From: Streptococcus gallolyticus
GTDB taxonomy: Bacteria; Bacillota; Bacilli; Lactobacillales; Streptococcaceae
Reading direction: 5' to 3'
Assembly (NCBI GenBank): GCA_019794795.1
Contig: JAIMFC010000015.1
Location: forward strand, 1-39,476
DNA length: 39,476 nt
The translations under genes were made by a program, and so were the position numbers. The notes under the pieces are model-generated. The model was given only the letters and a program-made list of their open reading frames with translations, was not told where the DNA came from and made no database searches. Shown piece by piece: positions 34,401-39,476 of the stretch; the first letter of the stretch is position 1, and each line of letters opens with the position of its first letter.

Positions 34401-34624
34401 AAGCTCAACTTGAAATCGTCCAAAAAGAAGCAAGTAGCTTGATTAAGCGACTAGATTCAACCCTTGAAAAGTACCAAACTATGGAAGTGAAAAAGGATAG
34501 TTTCCAAGAAAAACTGTCTCAATATAAGACTCAAACTCCTCAACCTGTACCGACAAATGAGAAGACGGAGGCACAGACAGAACCAAAAAAAGCGAACCTG
34601 AGCAACGAAGAGATGAGCCTGTAG
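31439..34624 (+). CDS. LtrC-like multidomain protein: primase-like Toprim plus ArdC/zincin
   Basis: The protein has 1061 residues. The N-terminal part has a DUF3991-type domain with YYWTEHDSLKINTRKNSFRW (about 40-60), then a Toprim fold with EAPIDLMSYYEL (about 223) and LAVDNDEAGKRF (about 303), as in primases. A linker rich in Pro/Gln follows. The second part has DSDGDGYTDLEE (about 650), an ArdC-type ssDNA-binding domain (about 725-850, FPSYSIGNINLILAQNP) and a zinc metallopeptidase HEMAH (about 927-931). ArdC-type proteins protect incoming ssDNA and can be carried to the recipient. A strong internal start at 33536 and an A7 frameshift site near the end suggest more than one product. Confidence 0.88.
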   Translation: MTEEVKELPNKRNYENRVNQAVSRDILEVAEALGMEMKRISTHEYYWTEHDSLKINTRKNSFRWYSRTDTYGNPINLVQAVKEVKFKEALHFLETGEFKEASQELAPREEFKYYLEKYEQSFNKAYDYLRKTRGLDEDTIRFFGQQGVLAQANKKAKDGSFESVLVFKSLDRDGNVIGASLQGIKPRPDLYEKKGYLKQLMANSDGMSGLSVDIGTPKRLVFAEAPIDLMSYYELNKDVLSDVRLVAMDGLREATISRYFVELLAELNGHDDYQIDRAKVGNMLAGYAVSSFFDKEENQNLITLAVDNDEAGKRFIEELKEKGIVVQSALPPTGKDWNEHLVNMKKQESIKKAPESILEQEKNAEGTIGDFPDKQEAAPLPEANESQPLNDLSPNQTQPQPLLHFSTNAEAKSINKRFYHPISEKELAKLNRYAPTFQQSASWYLNELADSKVYYFYQEADKIQSLQVSFDKDKFIHLTGVFPYKEGQSAETALEELASGNGNYDNILLANKGAAFDKLKVLPELPAIIEADSFYFDDLSEVPKLQSLDLDKAIKSGDEDILLALRTVDETTFPASLMKLRSGLIDQLAQKADEKTILGVYRERNGQIEKLSINEQFVKDNGKQFEEILRNKAYEEVVINDKTNPEKFLDSDGDGYTDLEERALGSDPHNAKSTPGHLEQNQEPTPQSVESNPLEGEKNMDKNQTKLFDNLADMTVPATTSEEPEDTRSISEIIAAKDTKALSKRMKEGIKEYFDSDKYKTFLQTMSKFPSYSIGNINLILAQNPKAIHVASFKKWKDDFGRSVNKGEKSLRIWAPMLVDKKDKKTNEVILDENGKPVKEVYFKLVPVFDVSQTNGKELPRPINELTGSYEDYGKLFKAAKEVSNENGVPISFVGNADGARGYYDSVNRKIAVLEGMSEQQTLKTVFHEMAHSDLHGAGDGYTRSERELQAESVAFVVASHYGLDTGEYSFGYLAGWSRDKEGLSDLEAQLEIVQKEASSLIKRLDSTLEKYQTMEVKKDSFQEKLSQYKTQTPQPVPTNEKTEAQTEPKKANLSNEEMSL
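33536..34624 (+). CDS. Internal in-frame start: separate ArdC/zincin protein
   Basis: ATG 33536 is in frame with the large gene (codon 700) and has GAAGGAG eight bases before it, as good as any start in the operon. It would yield about 362 residues (MDKNQTKLFDNLADMT...) holding exactly the ArdC-type domain and the HEMAH peptidase, without the primase-like half. It falls in the linker between domains. This looks like a nested second product or the trace of a recent gene fusion. No protein data are available to decide. Confidence 0.55.
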   Translation: MDKNQTKLFDNLADMTVPATTSEEPEDTRSISEIIAAKDTKALSKRMKEGIKEYFDSDKYKTFLQTMSKFPSYSIGNINLILAQNPKAIHVASFKKWKDDFGRSVNKGEKSLRIWAPMLVDKKDKKTNEVILDENGKPVKEVYFKLVPVFDVSQTNGKELPRPINELTGSYEDYGKLFKAAKEVSNENGVPISFVGNADGARGYYDSVNRKIAVLEGMSEQQTLKTVFHEMAHSDLHGAGDGYTRSERELQAESVAFVVASHYGLDTGEYSFGYLAGWSRDKEGLSDLEAQLEIVQKEASSLIKRLDSTLEKYQTMEVKKDSFQEKLSQYKTQTPQPVPTNEKTEAQTEPKKANLSNEEMSL

Positions 34625-34689
34625 CCGACTTGGTTGCTCAGCTAACCCAAGGGTTTATGACCCGAAGAAAACAGAAAGAGGATGAATAA
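34587..34689 (+). other. A7 slippery site and hidden -1 frame extension of the LtrC-like gene
   Basis: Seven A's at 34587-34593 precede GCG. In the main frame the gene stops at 34624 after ANLSNEEMSL. Slipping back one base on the A run gives SEPEQRRDEPVADLVAQL and continues to TAA 34687-34689, giving a plausible charged C-terminus (TRRKQKEDE). This could be programmed -1 frameshifting, slippage at transcription, or a simple one-base deletion in this isolate. The extended frame ends two bases before the next start. Confidence 0.6.
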
Positions 34690-34690
34690 A

Positions 34691-34957
34691 ATGGAAAATG
34701 TAGAATCAACTTTACTCATGAATCTGTTCTATTATGAGAATGGAATCAGTACACCAAATGAAGAATTTAGCTCAGCTAAACGTCGCAAAGCGATTGCGCT
34801 GTTAGATGAAGACCGTGAAGAATTGGAAGAAATTGACCAAGACTTAGCGAACGAATACGGGGAAACAATTACCTATTTAGAGTCTATTTCAGATGAGGAA
34901 TACCTTTCTCTGAAAACGAAACTGCAATCGCAGATTGAAGTGACAGAAGGTGCGTAG
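34691..34957 (+). CDS. Small acidic protein of unknown function
   Basis: The protein has 88 residues from ATG 34691; GAGG lies 10 bases upstream. An ATG at 34682 is only one base from that site and less likely. The protein is acidic and helical (DEDREELEEIDQDLANEY near the middle) with no membrane helix. It is the last gene before the candidate oriT, downstream of the LtrC-like gene. No family is recognised. In related elements small genes at this place are part of the processing operon. Confidence 0.65.
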   Translation: MENVESTLLMNLFYYENGISTPNEEFSSAKRRKAIALLDEDREELEEIDQDLANEYGETITYLESISDEEYLSLKTKLQSQIEVTEGA

Positions 34958-34973
34958 CACCTACTAGGGGCTT

Positions 34974-35079
34974 GGGGATTTCCCCAGAAACTTTAATAGG
35001 GATAGGTACACTCCTGGAAGAACTTGTTTTTTTCGGGAGGTGCCAAATCCTATTAAAAATAGAAAGTGTCCGTACACTT
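34974..35079 (+). other. Candidate origin of transfer (oriT)
   Basis: The 177-base gap before the MobC-like and relaxase genes has no ORF but three nested structures. GGGG-ATTT-CCCC (34974-34985) is a hairpin. TTTAATAGGGAT (34992-35003) pairs with ATCCTATTAAA (35047-35057) with a one-base bulge, enclosing an imperfect inner stem with CTCC/GGAG. AAGTGT-CCGT-ACACTT (35064-35079) is a short perfect hairpin followed by GCTCATC. A long inverted repeat plus a short hairpin just upstream of MobC and relaxase is the usual oriT layout for MOBP systems such as pCF10. The nic base is not determined. Confidence 0.6.
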
Positions 35080-35134
35080 GCTCATCTCGCTATATTGAAA
35101 GGTAGGGGTGGGGGAGGACTGAGAGGAGAGAGAA

Positions 35135-35551
35135 ATGGCAAATGATAGAAAGAAACGAACACGTCCAATTAGAAAAGAGATTTGTCTGAATGCTGAGGAA
35201 TATCGTGTGATAAAAGAAAGACAAAATTCTGCGAATTTGAAAAATTTTGGGACCTTTGCGCGGTACATGATGTTGACGGGTAAGGTCGTTACGGTTGACT
35301 TCAAGGAGTTGGTAGAGTTACGAAATGAGGTTAAGCGTATTGGGGTCAATATCAACCAAATGGCAAAGTATATCAATGTGTCTGAAGAAGTCAGTGCGGA
35401 AGACTACCGTATCTTACAAGAACAGGTTCAAGGATTGAAGGAGCTAGTCGCTAATAAGTTTGCGAGTGAATCTAGTTATTTGGAAGAGCTACTGGAGCTA
35501 CAAGAGGGAGGAATGAATAGTGGTTGTGACCAAACACTTGAACCCGATTAA
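35135..35551 (+). CDS. MobC/PcfF-type relaxosome accessory protein
   Basis: The protein has 138 residues. The N-terminal part looks like a ribbon-helix-helix DNA-binding domain (KRTRPIRKEICLNAEEYRVI, then NFGTFARYMMLTGKV). The middle carries the MobC signature ELRNEVKRIGVNINQMAKYIN (key residues around 70-90). The C-terminus is a coiled coil. MobC/PcfF proteins bind oriT and load the relaxase. GGAGAGAG precedes the start. The 3' end overlaps the relaxase start by 32 bases. Confidence 0.88.
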   Translation: MANDRKKRTRPIRKEICLNAEEYRVIKERQNSANLKNFGTFARYMMLTGKVVTVDFKELVELRNEVKRIGVNINQMAKYINVSEEVSAEDYRILQEQVQGLKELVANKFASESSYLEELLELQEGGMNSGCDQTLEPD

Positions 35552-37172
35552 AACGGAGACGGGTTTAAAAAGAGGAATCCGTTATATTCTCAATTCCGAA
35601 AAGACAACGGCAGACCGTTTTATCGAAAATGAATTTAACTTTCCGAATCAGGTACTTCCTGACGGTGAGATTGTATCCCGTTTGATTTCAGGTCACATGG
35701 TCAGCGACTTGGAATTAGCTGGAAGTGAATTTCTACAGATGAAGCAACTAGCCAACTTGACAAAGGGCCGTGCTATTAACCACCATTTGAAGAACGAGAA
35801 CACAGTTTTAGCTCATCATATTATCCAATCCTTTTCACCAGATGATAACCTGACTCCTGAAGAAGTTCATGAGATTGGTCGAAAAACGATAATGGAATTA
35901 ACTGGTGGTGAGTACGCTTTTGTCATTGCAACACACCTAGATCAAAATCATCTGCACAACCATATATTTTTTAATTCCACCAACGAAGTGACCTTGAATC
36001 AGTTCCGTTGGCAGAAAGGAACAGCTCAAAGTCTTTTCAATATTTCTAATAAGTATTCTGATTTGGCAGGTGCTAAAATTCTTTCTAACCGTTCCATTTT
36101 TGACCACAAAGCCTATCAAGCTTACCGCAAGAAAAATGTCTACAAGACTGAAATTAAGTCACGTGTGCAGTTCGCTTTACGTTTCTCAAAAGACCTAGAG
36201 GACTTCAAACAAAAAGCGAAAGAACTTTCAGTTGAAGTGAACTTCTCAGGTAAACATGCTACTTACAAGCTGCTTGACCAACCCCAACAAAAAAACACCA
36301 GGGCAAGACAGCTGGATAAAAGAGGGAAATTTGAAGTAGCGTCGATTGAAGCACTGTTAGATAAACAAACTCCTAAAGAAGTTCCAAGTTCCTTGTTAGA
36401 ACTTTATAACCAGGAACAAGAGGAAATACAACTGGACTATGAAATGCAGCTGAAAATTGAACCTTGGCAGGTAGAAAATGAAACCAAGTCTGGTATCTAT
36501 CTGAAGGTTGATTTTGGACTTCAAAATCAAGGAACGGTTAAAATACCATATCGTCAATTAGAAAAACAAGAGGACGGTTCTTTCCAAGTATTCATCAAGC
36601 GAAATGATTTTTTCTACTTTTTGAATCCAGACAAGTCTACTAGTAACCGATTTATGAAAGGGACCACGTTGTTAAAACAACTGTCTTATGAAAGTGGAGA
36701 ATATACACTTACGAAGAACAAGCGTATTGCGCAGCTTGATAAACTCTTCACTGAATTTGAATACCTAGCAAGTCGTGATGTACTCGATCACGAACAGTTC
36801 CAAGAATTAGGAAACAGCTTAGGAGAGAAAATGGAAGAGGTACAAAAATTACTGGATACCTTAGACGGACAAATTGCTAAATTGAATAAAATCAGTTCCG
36901 CTTTACAAGACCTTCAGGGAGAACGTCCCGTTAACGAGGCCTTGTCTATATCCATCTTAGAAGACTACAATGTACCGTTGAATACACCAGTTTCTGAAGT
37001 TATAAAGGAAGTAGTTGAAATCTCAGTAGAGAAGAAAACACTTGAAGAGAAGTACCAATCAATCCTTGACGAACTCAATCAGTACCGTGAAATTGAAAAG
37101 AGTGTTGACCAAGCAGACCAGGAACAAGAGATTGATGAAGAAAACAAAGACTCAAAAGAGATTGAAAGATAG
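35520..37172 (+). CDS. MOBP-type conjugative relaxase (PcfG-like)
   Basis: The protein has 550 residues and starts at GTG, 10 bases after GGGAGG. The three-histidine metal motif is in HLDQNHLHNHIFFN (about 138-151), and the N-terminal region begins MVVTKHLNPIKTETGLKRGI with the conserved strands; a tyrosine in RYILNSEKT (about 22) is the likely nicking residue. The C-terminal part is coiled coil and very acidic (EQEIDEENKDSKEIER). Relaxases nick oriT, attach to the 5' end and lead the strand through the channel. The gene ends two bases before the first par-region palindrome. Confidence 0.92.
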   Translation: MVVTKHLNPIKTETGLKRGIRYILNSEKTTADRFIENEFNFPNQVLPDGEIVSRLISGHMVSDLELAGSEFLQMKQLANLTKGRAINHHLKNENTVLAHHIIQSFSPDDNLTPEEVHEIGRKTIMELTGGEYAFVIATHLDQNHLHNHIFFNSTNEVTLNQFRWQKGTAQSLFNISNKYSDLAGAKILSNRSIFDHKAYQAYRKKNVYKTEIKSRVQFALRFSKDLEDFKQKAKELSVEVNFSGKHATYKLLDQPQQKNTRARQLDKRGKFEVASIEALLDKQTPKEVPSSLLELYNQEQEEIQLDYEMQLKIEPWQVENETKSGIYLKVDFGLQNQGTVKIPYRQLEKQEDGSFQVFIKRNDFFYFLNPDKSTSNRFMKGTTLLKQLSYESGEYTLTKNKRIAQLDKLFTEFEYLASRDVLDHEQFQELGNSLGEKMEEVQKLLDTLDGQIAKLNKISSALQDLQGERPVNEALSISILEDYNVPLNTPVSEVIKEVVEISVEKKTLEEKYQSILDELNQYREIEKSVDQADQEQEIDEENKDSKEIER

Positions 37173-37174
37173 TT

Positions 37175-37202
37175 TATCAATATAATTATAATTATGTTGA
37201 TA
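37175..37202 (+). promoter_or_regulatory. 28-bp palindromic operator upstream of the par operon
   Basis: TATCAATATAATTA is followed by TAATTATGTTGATA, its reverse complement with one change. The length and outer arms equal those of the operator at 17017. It lies just before the promoter of the 76-residue protein and parA. Confidence 0.8.
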
Positions 37203-37208
37203 AATATA

Positions 37209-37237
37209 TTGACAAATACCAATATAAAGTGTAAAAT
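37209..37237 (+). promoter_or_regulatory. Sigma-A promoter of the par operon
   Basis: TTGACA (37209-37214), a 17-base spacer and TAAAAT (37232-37237). It is flanked on both sides by TATCAA/TTGATA palindromes, as expected for tight autoregulation of a partition operon. Confidence 0.85.
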
Positions 37238-37248
37238 ATAATTATGAA

Positions 37249-37270
37249 TATCAATATAATTATGTTGATA
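37249..37270 (+). promoter_or_regulatory. 22-bp palindromic operator downstream of the par promoter
   Basis: TATCAATATAATTATGTTGATA is symmetric except for one inner pair. It covers the expected transcription start and early leader, 14 bases before the start codon at 37285. It may serve both as operator and as centromere (parS) site. Confidence 0.8.
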
Positions 37271-37284
37271 AAAAGGAGAAATAT

Positions 37285-37515
37285 ATGGCAGTTCAAAGAC
37301 TAGAAGAACGATTTCAATTTGAACGTGAAATCTGGAGAGTGAGAAACGGCTCCTCAATCATTACGCTAATCAAACATGATAAGGATGAAAACTTTACGAA
37401 GTTTATCTTTGGAGAAGGATTTGGCCGAATGACCCACATTGTTCCGTCAGAAGCACTTTGGCTAACGCTAGAATTTTGTCCAGAAAAATTAGAGCTAATA
37501 GGGGTGGAAAATTAA
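37285..37515 (+). CDS. Small protein of unknown function, first gene of the par operon
   Basis: The protein has 76 residues and begins MAVQRLEERFQFEREIWRV. It looks like a small soluble alpha/beta domain (REIWRVRNGSSIITLIKHD, then KFIFGEGFGRMTHIV) with no membrane helix. AAGGAG precedes the start. It stands one base before parA, so it is translated together with it. It may modulate partition or copy control; the family is not recognised. Confidence 0.7.
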   Translation: MAVQRLEERFQFEREIWRVRNGSSIITLIKHDKDENFTKFIFGEGFGRMTHIVPSEALWLTLEFCPEKLELIGVEN

Positions 37516-37516
37516 A

Positions 37517-38314
37517 ATGAAAATCATAACATTTGCAGCGATTAAAGGTGGGGTTGGAAAAACTACCCTGACGTATAACTACGGAGAGTGGTTGGCTGAT
37601 AGAGGCCAGAAGGTCTTGTTCATTGACTTGGACCACCAGTGTAACTTGACACAAACCTATGACCTGTTTGAAACAGAAGGGACAGTTGCTAATATCTTTA
37701 CTCGAAAAGGAGATGTGGTTCTTCACCAGGTTAGGCCTAACATTGATTTAGTCGCTGGATACATTCGTCTGGACTCAATCGAAAAAGACCTGGAGACAAA
37801 GAACTACAAGGATATGCTGCTGTATATGTGGTTAGAAGACAATTACCAAGCTAAGCAGCTAGACCAGTATGACTATATCCTGATTGATTGTCACCCTGAT
37901 TTTTCAACCGCTACTAGAAATGCGGTGATTGTGAGTCATGCGGTGCTTAGTCCAGTGACTCCAAGCAAGTATGGGTATGACGCAAAAGCAAACCTAAGCA
38001 ACCGCTTGGAGATGTTGCGAGAAGAAACGTTTGACTATCGGACAAGAGAAAGCTACGTGACCGCCAAGCTCTATCTAGTTGCGAATATGATTAAGCACAA
38101 TACCAATTCATCTAAGCAGTTAGTAGAGGAGCTGGAGACGGAAGGCAACGTGGTAGCCTATATCCCTTACAAAGAGTTATTTAACCGTTCTACGTTGGAC
38201 ACCATTTCACTAGCAGAAATGAAAAAGAACAAGTCACTGTATCAGGAACATAGAGAGTTCTTCAACCAGCTTGATATGACATTTCAAACAATTTCTGATA
38301 CAATATCAATATAA
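37517..38314 (+). CDS. parA: ParA-family partition ATPase
   Basis: The protein has 265 residues. The deviant Walker A motif is KGGVGKTT (about 10-17), with FIDLDHQCNLTQ (about 35-46) and the later IDCHPDFSTATRNAV (about 122-136), all typical of ParA/Soj ATPases. There is no N-terminal helix-turn-helix, so autoregulation must use a separate DNA-binding protein, probably the small RHH-like protein downstream. ParA moves the replicon copies apart before division, which fits an element with a replicative plasmid stage. The 3' end overlaps a TATCAA/TTGATA palindrome. Confidence 0.93.
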   Translation: MKIITFAAIKGGVGKTTLTYNYGEWLADRGQKVLFIDLDHQCNLTQTYDLFETEGTVANIFTRKGDVVLHQVRPNIDLVAGYIRLDSIEKDLETKNYKDMLLYMWLEDNYQAKQLDQYDYILIDCHPDFSTATRNAVIVSHAVLSPVTPSKYGYDAKANLSNRLEMLREETFDYRTRESYVTAKLYLVANMIKHNTNSSKQLVEELETEGNVVAYIPYKELFNRSTLDTISLAEMKKNKSLYQEHREFFNQLDMTFQTISDTISI

Positions 38315-38325
38315 TTATATTGATG
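38304..38325 (+). promoter_or_regulatory. 22-bp palindrome upstream of the RHH-like gene
   Basis: TATCAATATAATTATATTGATG is symmetric except for its last base. It overlaps the parA stop codon and lies 31 bases before the RHH-like gene. A further half-like AACATAATTATGATGA follows at 38332-38347. A degenerate AACATAATTATATTTACA lies near 38662. Confidence 0.75.
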
Positions 38326-38356
38326 AATATAAACATAATTATGATGAGGTGGTAAT

Positions 38357-38602
38357 ATGGCATTTAACCCAAACGATGATAAATTTCGTGACTTGTTAAC
38401 GAAAACAGAAGAAGCTCAACCAAGTAGTGTTCCTGCGTCAAATTCTTCAGAAGCGGGGAACTATGAGAAAACGAAGCAATTCCAATTTACCTTGCAGCCG
38501 TCTGTAAGAGAGAAAATTGGGCAGCTTGCGGAAGAACAAGGCTATCGTTCAGCTTCAGCTTTCGTCAATGAATTTTTCAAAAGCTACAAAAAGGAGTCGT
38601 AA
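38357..38602 (+). CDS. Small ribbon-helix-helix-like partition/regulatory protein
   Basis: The protein has 81 residues. A polar disordered N-terminus (about 1-38, Ser/Glu-rich) precedes a compact C-terminal domain, KQFQFTLQPSVREKIGQLAE then GYRSASAFVNEFFKSY. This has the strand-helix-helix pattern of RHH DNA-binding proteins such as CopG and omega. A ParA gene followed by a small RHH gene is a type Ib-like partition layout, as in the delta-omega system. It is the best candidate to bind the TATCAA/TTGATA palindromes at both sides of parA and in the T4SS cluster. RBS GAGGTGG. Confidence 0.75.
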   Translation: MAFNPNDDKFRDLLTKTEEAQPSSVPASNSSEAGNYEKTKQFQFTLQPSVREKIGQLAEEQGYRSASAFVNEFFKSYKKES

Positions 38603-38650
38603 ATGGAATCAACCTATGAAATTAAATATCATGATGAGCTAGAATCGTAA
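38603..38650 (+). CDS. 15-codon ORF after the RHH-like gene, possibly truncated
   Basis: ATG follows the previous stop directly, with AAGGAG nine bases before it. It encodes MESTYEIKYHDELES and stops. The good ribosome site suggests the start of a lost gene or a very small peptide. Confidence 0.35.
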   Translation: MESTYEIKYHDELES

Positions 38651-38711
38651 ATACCAACATGAACATAATTATATTTACAAATATAATGACCTTTTCTGAA
38701 ATTTGATACAT

Positions 38712-38743
38712 TAAAAACCATGTCTGAAGACGTGGCTTTTTTA
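38712..38743 (+). terminator. Terminator of the par operon
   Basis: CCATGTC (38718-38724), TGAA loop, GACGTGG (38729-38735) with one wobble pair, flanked by A5 and T6. The remaining DNA to 38897 holds only a tiny ORF and the transposase leader. Confidence 0.85.
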
Positions 38744-38804
38744 TTCTCGAATGTATAACGTTGGGTATTGCAAGTCTGGATTTAAAGTCTAAGGAGTGCT
38801 AACA

Positions 38805-38840
38805 ATGTTTTATGAGGTGAGGTGTAAAAAATTCATTTGA
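38805..38840 (+). CDS. 11-codon ORF with ribosome site, possible interrupted gene start
   Basis: AAGGAG lies eight bases before ATG 38805. The ORF reads MFYEVRCKKFI and stops in GTAAAAAATTCATTTGA. If an ISLre2-type end begins near GAGGTG (38815), this would be the 5' end of a gene cut by the insertion. The evidence is thin. Confidence 0.25.
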   Translation: MFYEVRCKKFI

Positions 38841-38897
38841 TACTTACCGTGTTATTCCGTAAAATAAGACATGGAAAAGTATTAAGGAGATAGTGAT

Positions 38898-39374
38898 TTG
38901 AAGACAGAAATACAATATCAGGCTGATCTACAAGATATACGGGTTGAGTGTTTTCTGAAGAAACTTGAATCGTATGAAAAAGAGGTTGCTGCTAGTTTGA
39001 GGGCTAGGGGATATACCAGAATGAACACCAGTCAACGTACAGTCCTATTTCCGTTTGGAGAAATAACTTTTACACGTAGCAGGTGGTACAAGGATGGAAA
39101 ATGTATCGTTCCAGTGGATGAAAAATTAGGGCTAGAAAAGAATAGCCGCTATTCACCAGAATTTCTTTATCATATTGCGAAACTATCAACCTACATGAGC
39201 TATCGTCAAGTGGTGGAAGTGGTAGAATTAGCTTACGGTCTATATATCACAAAAGATACGGTTTTAAAGGCTGTAAAAAAAGCCACATCGCTAATGGAAG
39301 AACGGGCTGAATATCAGTATTTTGAAGATGATGAAGGAATAGAAAAAAGAAGACCCGTGTCAAGCCCCAGATAA
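38898..39374 (+). pseudogene. UPF0236 (ISLre2/TnGBS-type) DDE transposase, truncated by an IS
   Basis: The start codon is TTG with AAGGAG before it. About 153 residues are native: an N-terminal helical part (VECFLKKLESYEKEVAASLRARGY), then NTSQRTVLFPFGEITFTRSRWY, then SRYSPEFLYHIAKLSTYMSYRQVVEV and a helix with LAYGLYITKDTVLKAVKKA. This is the N-terminal part of the UPF0236 family, which is normally about 400-470 residues. The frame leaves the family near 39357 where IS3-type DNA begins, and a chance stop occurs at 39372-39374. The catalytic DDE core is lost from this copy, unless it resumes beyond the window. Confidence 0.8.
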
Positions 39375-39392
39375 AATGGACAGTTAAAAAAG

Positions 39393-39476
39393 TTAGTTTT
39401 TTAGAAGGTATGCTTCCCTAAATTCTAGGGGAGTCATACCTTTTAATTTTTCTTGTGGTCTGTGCCAATTATACCA
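39393..39476 (-). CDS. C-terminal end of an IS3-family OrfB transposase (partial)
   Basis: The minus frame from the right edge reads WYNWHRPQEKLKGMTPLEF and ends REAYLLKN. This is the highly typical tail of IS3/IS150-group DDE transposases (YN..RPhekLkgmtPxefR). The stop is TAA at 39395-39393. The IS end is probably at TGTCAAGCCCCAGATAAAAT near 39358, beginning with the TG of IS3-family ends. The rest of the element lies outside the window. Confidence 0.85.
   Translation of the reverse strand, partial: WYNWHRPQEKLKGMTPLEFREAYLLKN

Larger units (their letters stand above)
7593..39476 (+). mobile_element. TnGBS-like integrative and conjugative element (right end outside window)
   Basis: The region holds RepA_N replication, ParA partition, a complete pCF10-like T4SS with coupling protein, relaxase and candidate oriT, LPXTG mating-surface proteins, and a UPF0236 (ISLre2-like) DDE transposase. 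No tyrosine or serine integrase is visible. TnGBS elements of streptococci are described as combining exactly these modules and using a Mutator-like DDE transposase. The left border lies between 7498 and 7592. The right border is beyond the window and the transposase is cut by an IS3-family element. Alternatives are a plasmid that integrated through the IS, or another ICE family with its integrase outside the window. Confidence 0.75.

Noticed and set aside
7498..39476. Search for antibiotic or metal resistance cargo and a phage-type integrase
   Set aside because: Every sizeable gene fits replication, transfer, surface, partition or transposition; no resistance or integrase signatures were seen in this part of the element.

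Overview
The window is low-GC Firmicute DNA with streptococcal gene content, most likely Streptococcus suis or a close relative. The species call rests on recognised gene families and is an inference. The first 7.5 kb is chromosomal. It holds the 3' end of a repeat-bearing protein gene, a decayed IS3-type element, a large histidine-triad lipoprotein gene behind a zinc-type (AdcR-like) promoter, a broken IS110-type transposase gene, and the tightly overlapping rapZ-yvcK-whiA operon.

From just after whiA to the right edge lies one integrative and conjugative element (ICE) or integrated conjugative plasmid, nearly all on the + strand. Its layout follows the prg/pcf conjugation region of enterococcal pCF10. 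It starts with a RepA_N replication module that has palindromic iterons inside the gene. A highly structured leader follows, then a PrgA-like surface exclusion gene broken by one stop codon, an antigen I/II LPXTG adhesin in the place of aggregation substance, and a PC4/YdbC-type ssDNA-binding protein. Next comes a type IV secretion system: small membrane subunits, VirB6-like, PrgI, VirB4, a PrgK-like three-domain cell wall hydrolase and VirB8-like proteins. After these are a third LPXTG protein, PcfB, the VirD4 coupling protein, topoisomerase III, a large primase/ArdC/zincin protein, a candidate oriT, a MobC-like accessory protein and a MOBP-type relaxase. The right end carries ParA, a small ribbon-helix-helix-like protein, and a UPF0236 (ISLre2/Mutator-like DDE) transposase cut by an IS3-family element. 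RepA_N replication, partition, a T4SS and a DDE transposase without a tyrosine integrase together point to the TnGBS family of streptococcal ICEs. The right end and any integrase elsewhere are outside the window.

The genes form one working programme. RepA and ParA/RHH would keep the excised form, the LPXTG proteins make mating contact and limit self-mating, the T4SS and hydrolase build the channel, and relaxase, MobC-like protein, coupling protein and topoisomerase process and deliver DNA. The ArdC/primase protein and PC4-like protein probably handle single strands.

The most interesting unexplained signals are: (1) long AT-rich palindromes built on TATCAA/TTGATA that recur at the partition genes and at one promoter inside the T4SS cluster, suggesting a shared regulator, probably the ParA/RHH pair; (2) the hairpin-rich leader at about 8934-9131; (3) a strong in-frame internal start and an A7 frameshift site in the LtrC-like gene; and (4) a possible antisense hydrophobic peptide gene inside the T4SS operon. 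No rRNA, tRNA, CRISPR array or recognisable antibiotic resistance gene was seen.
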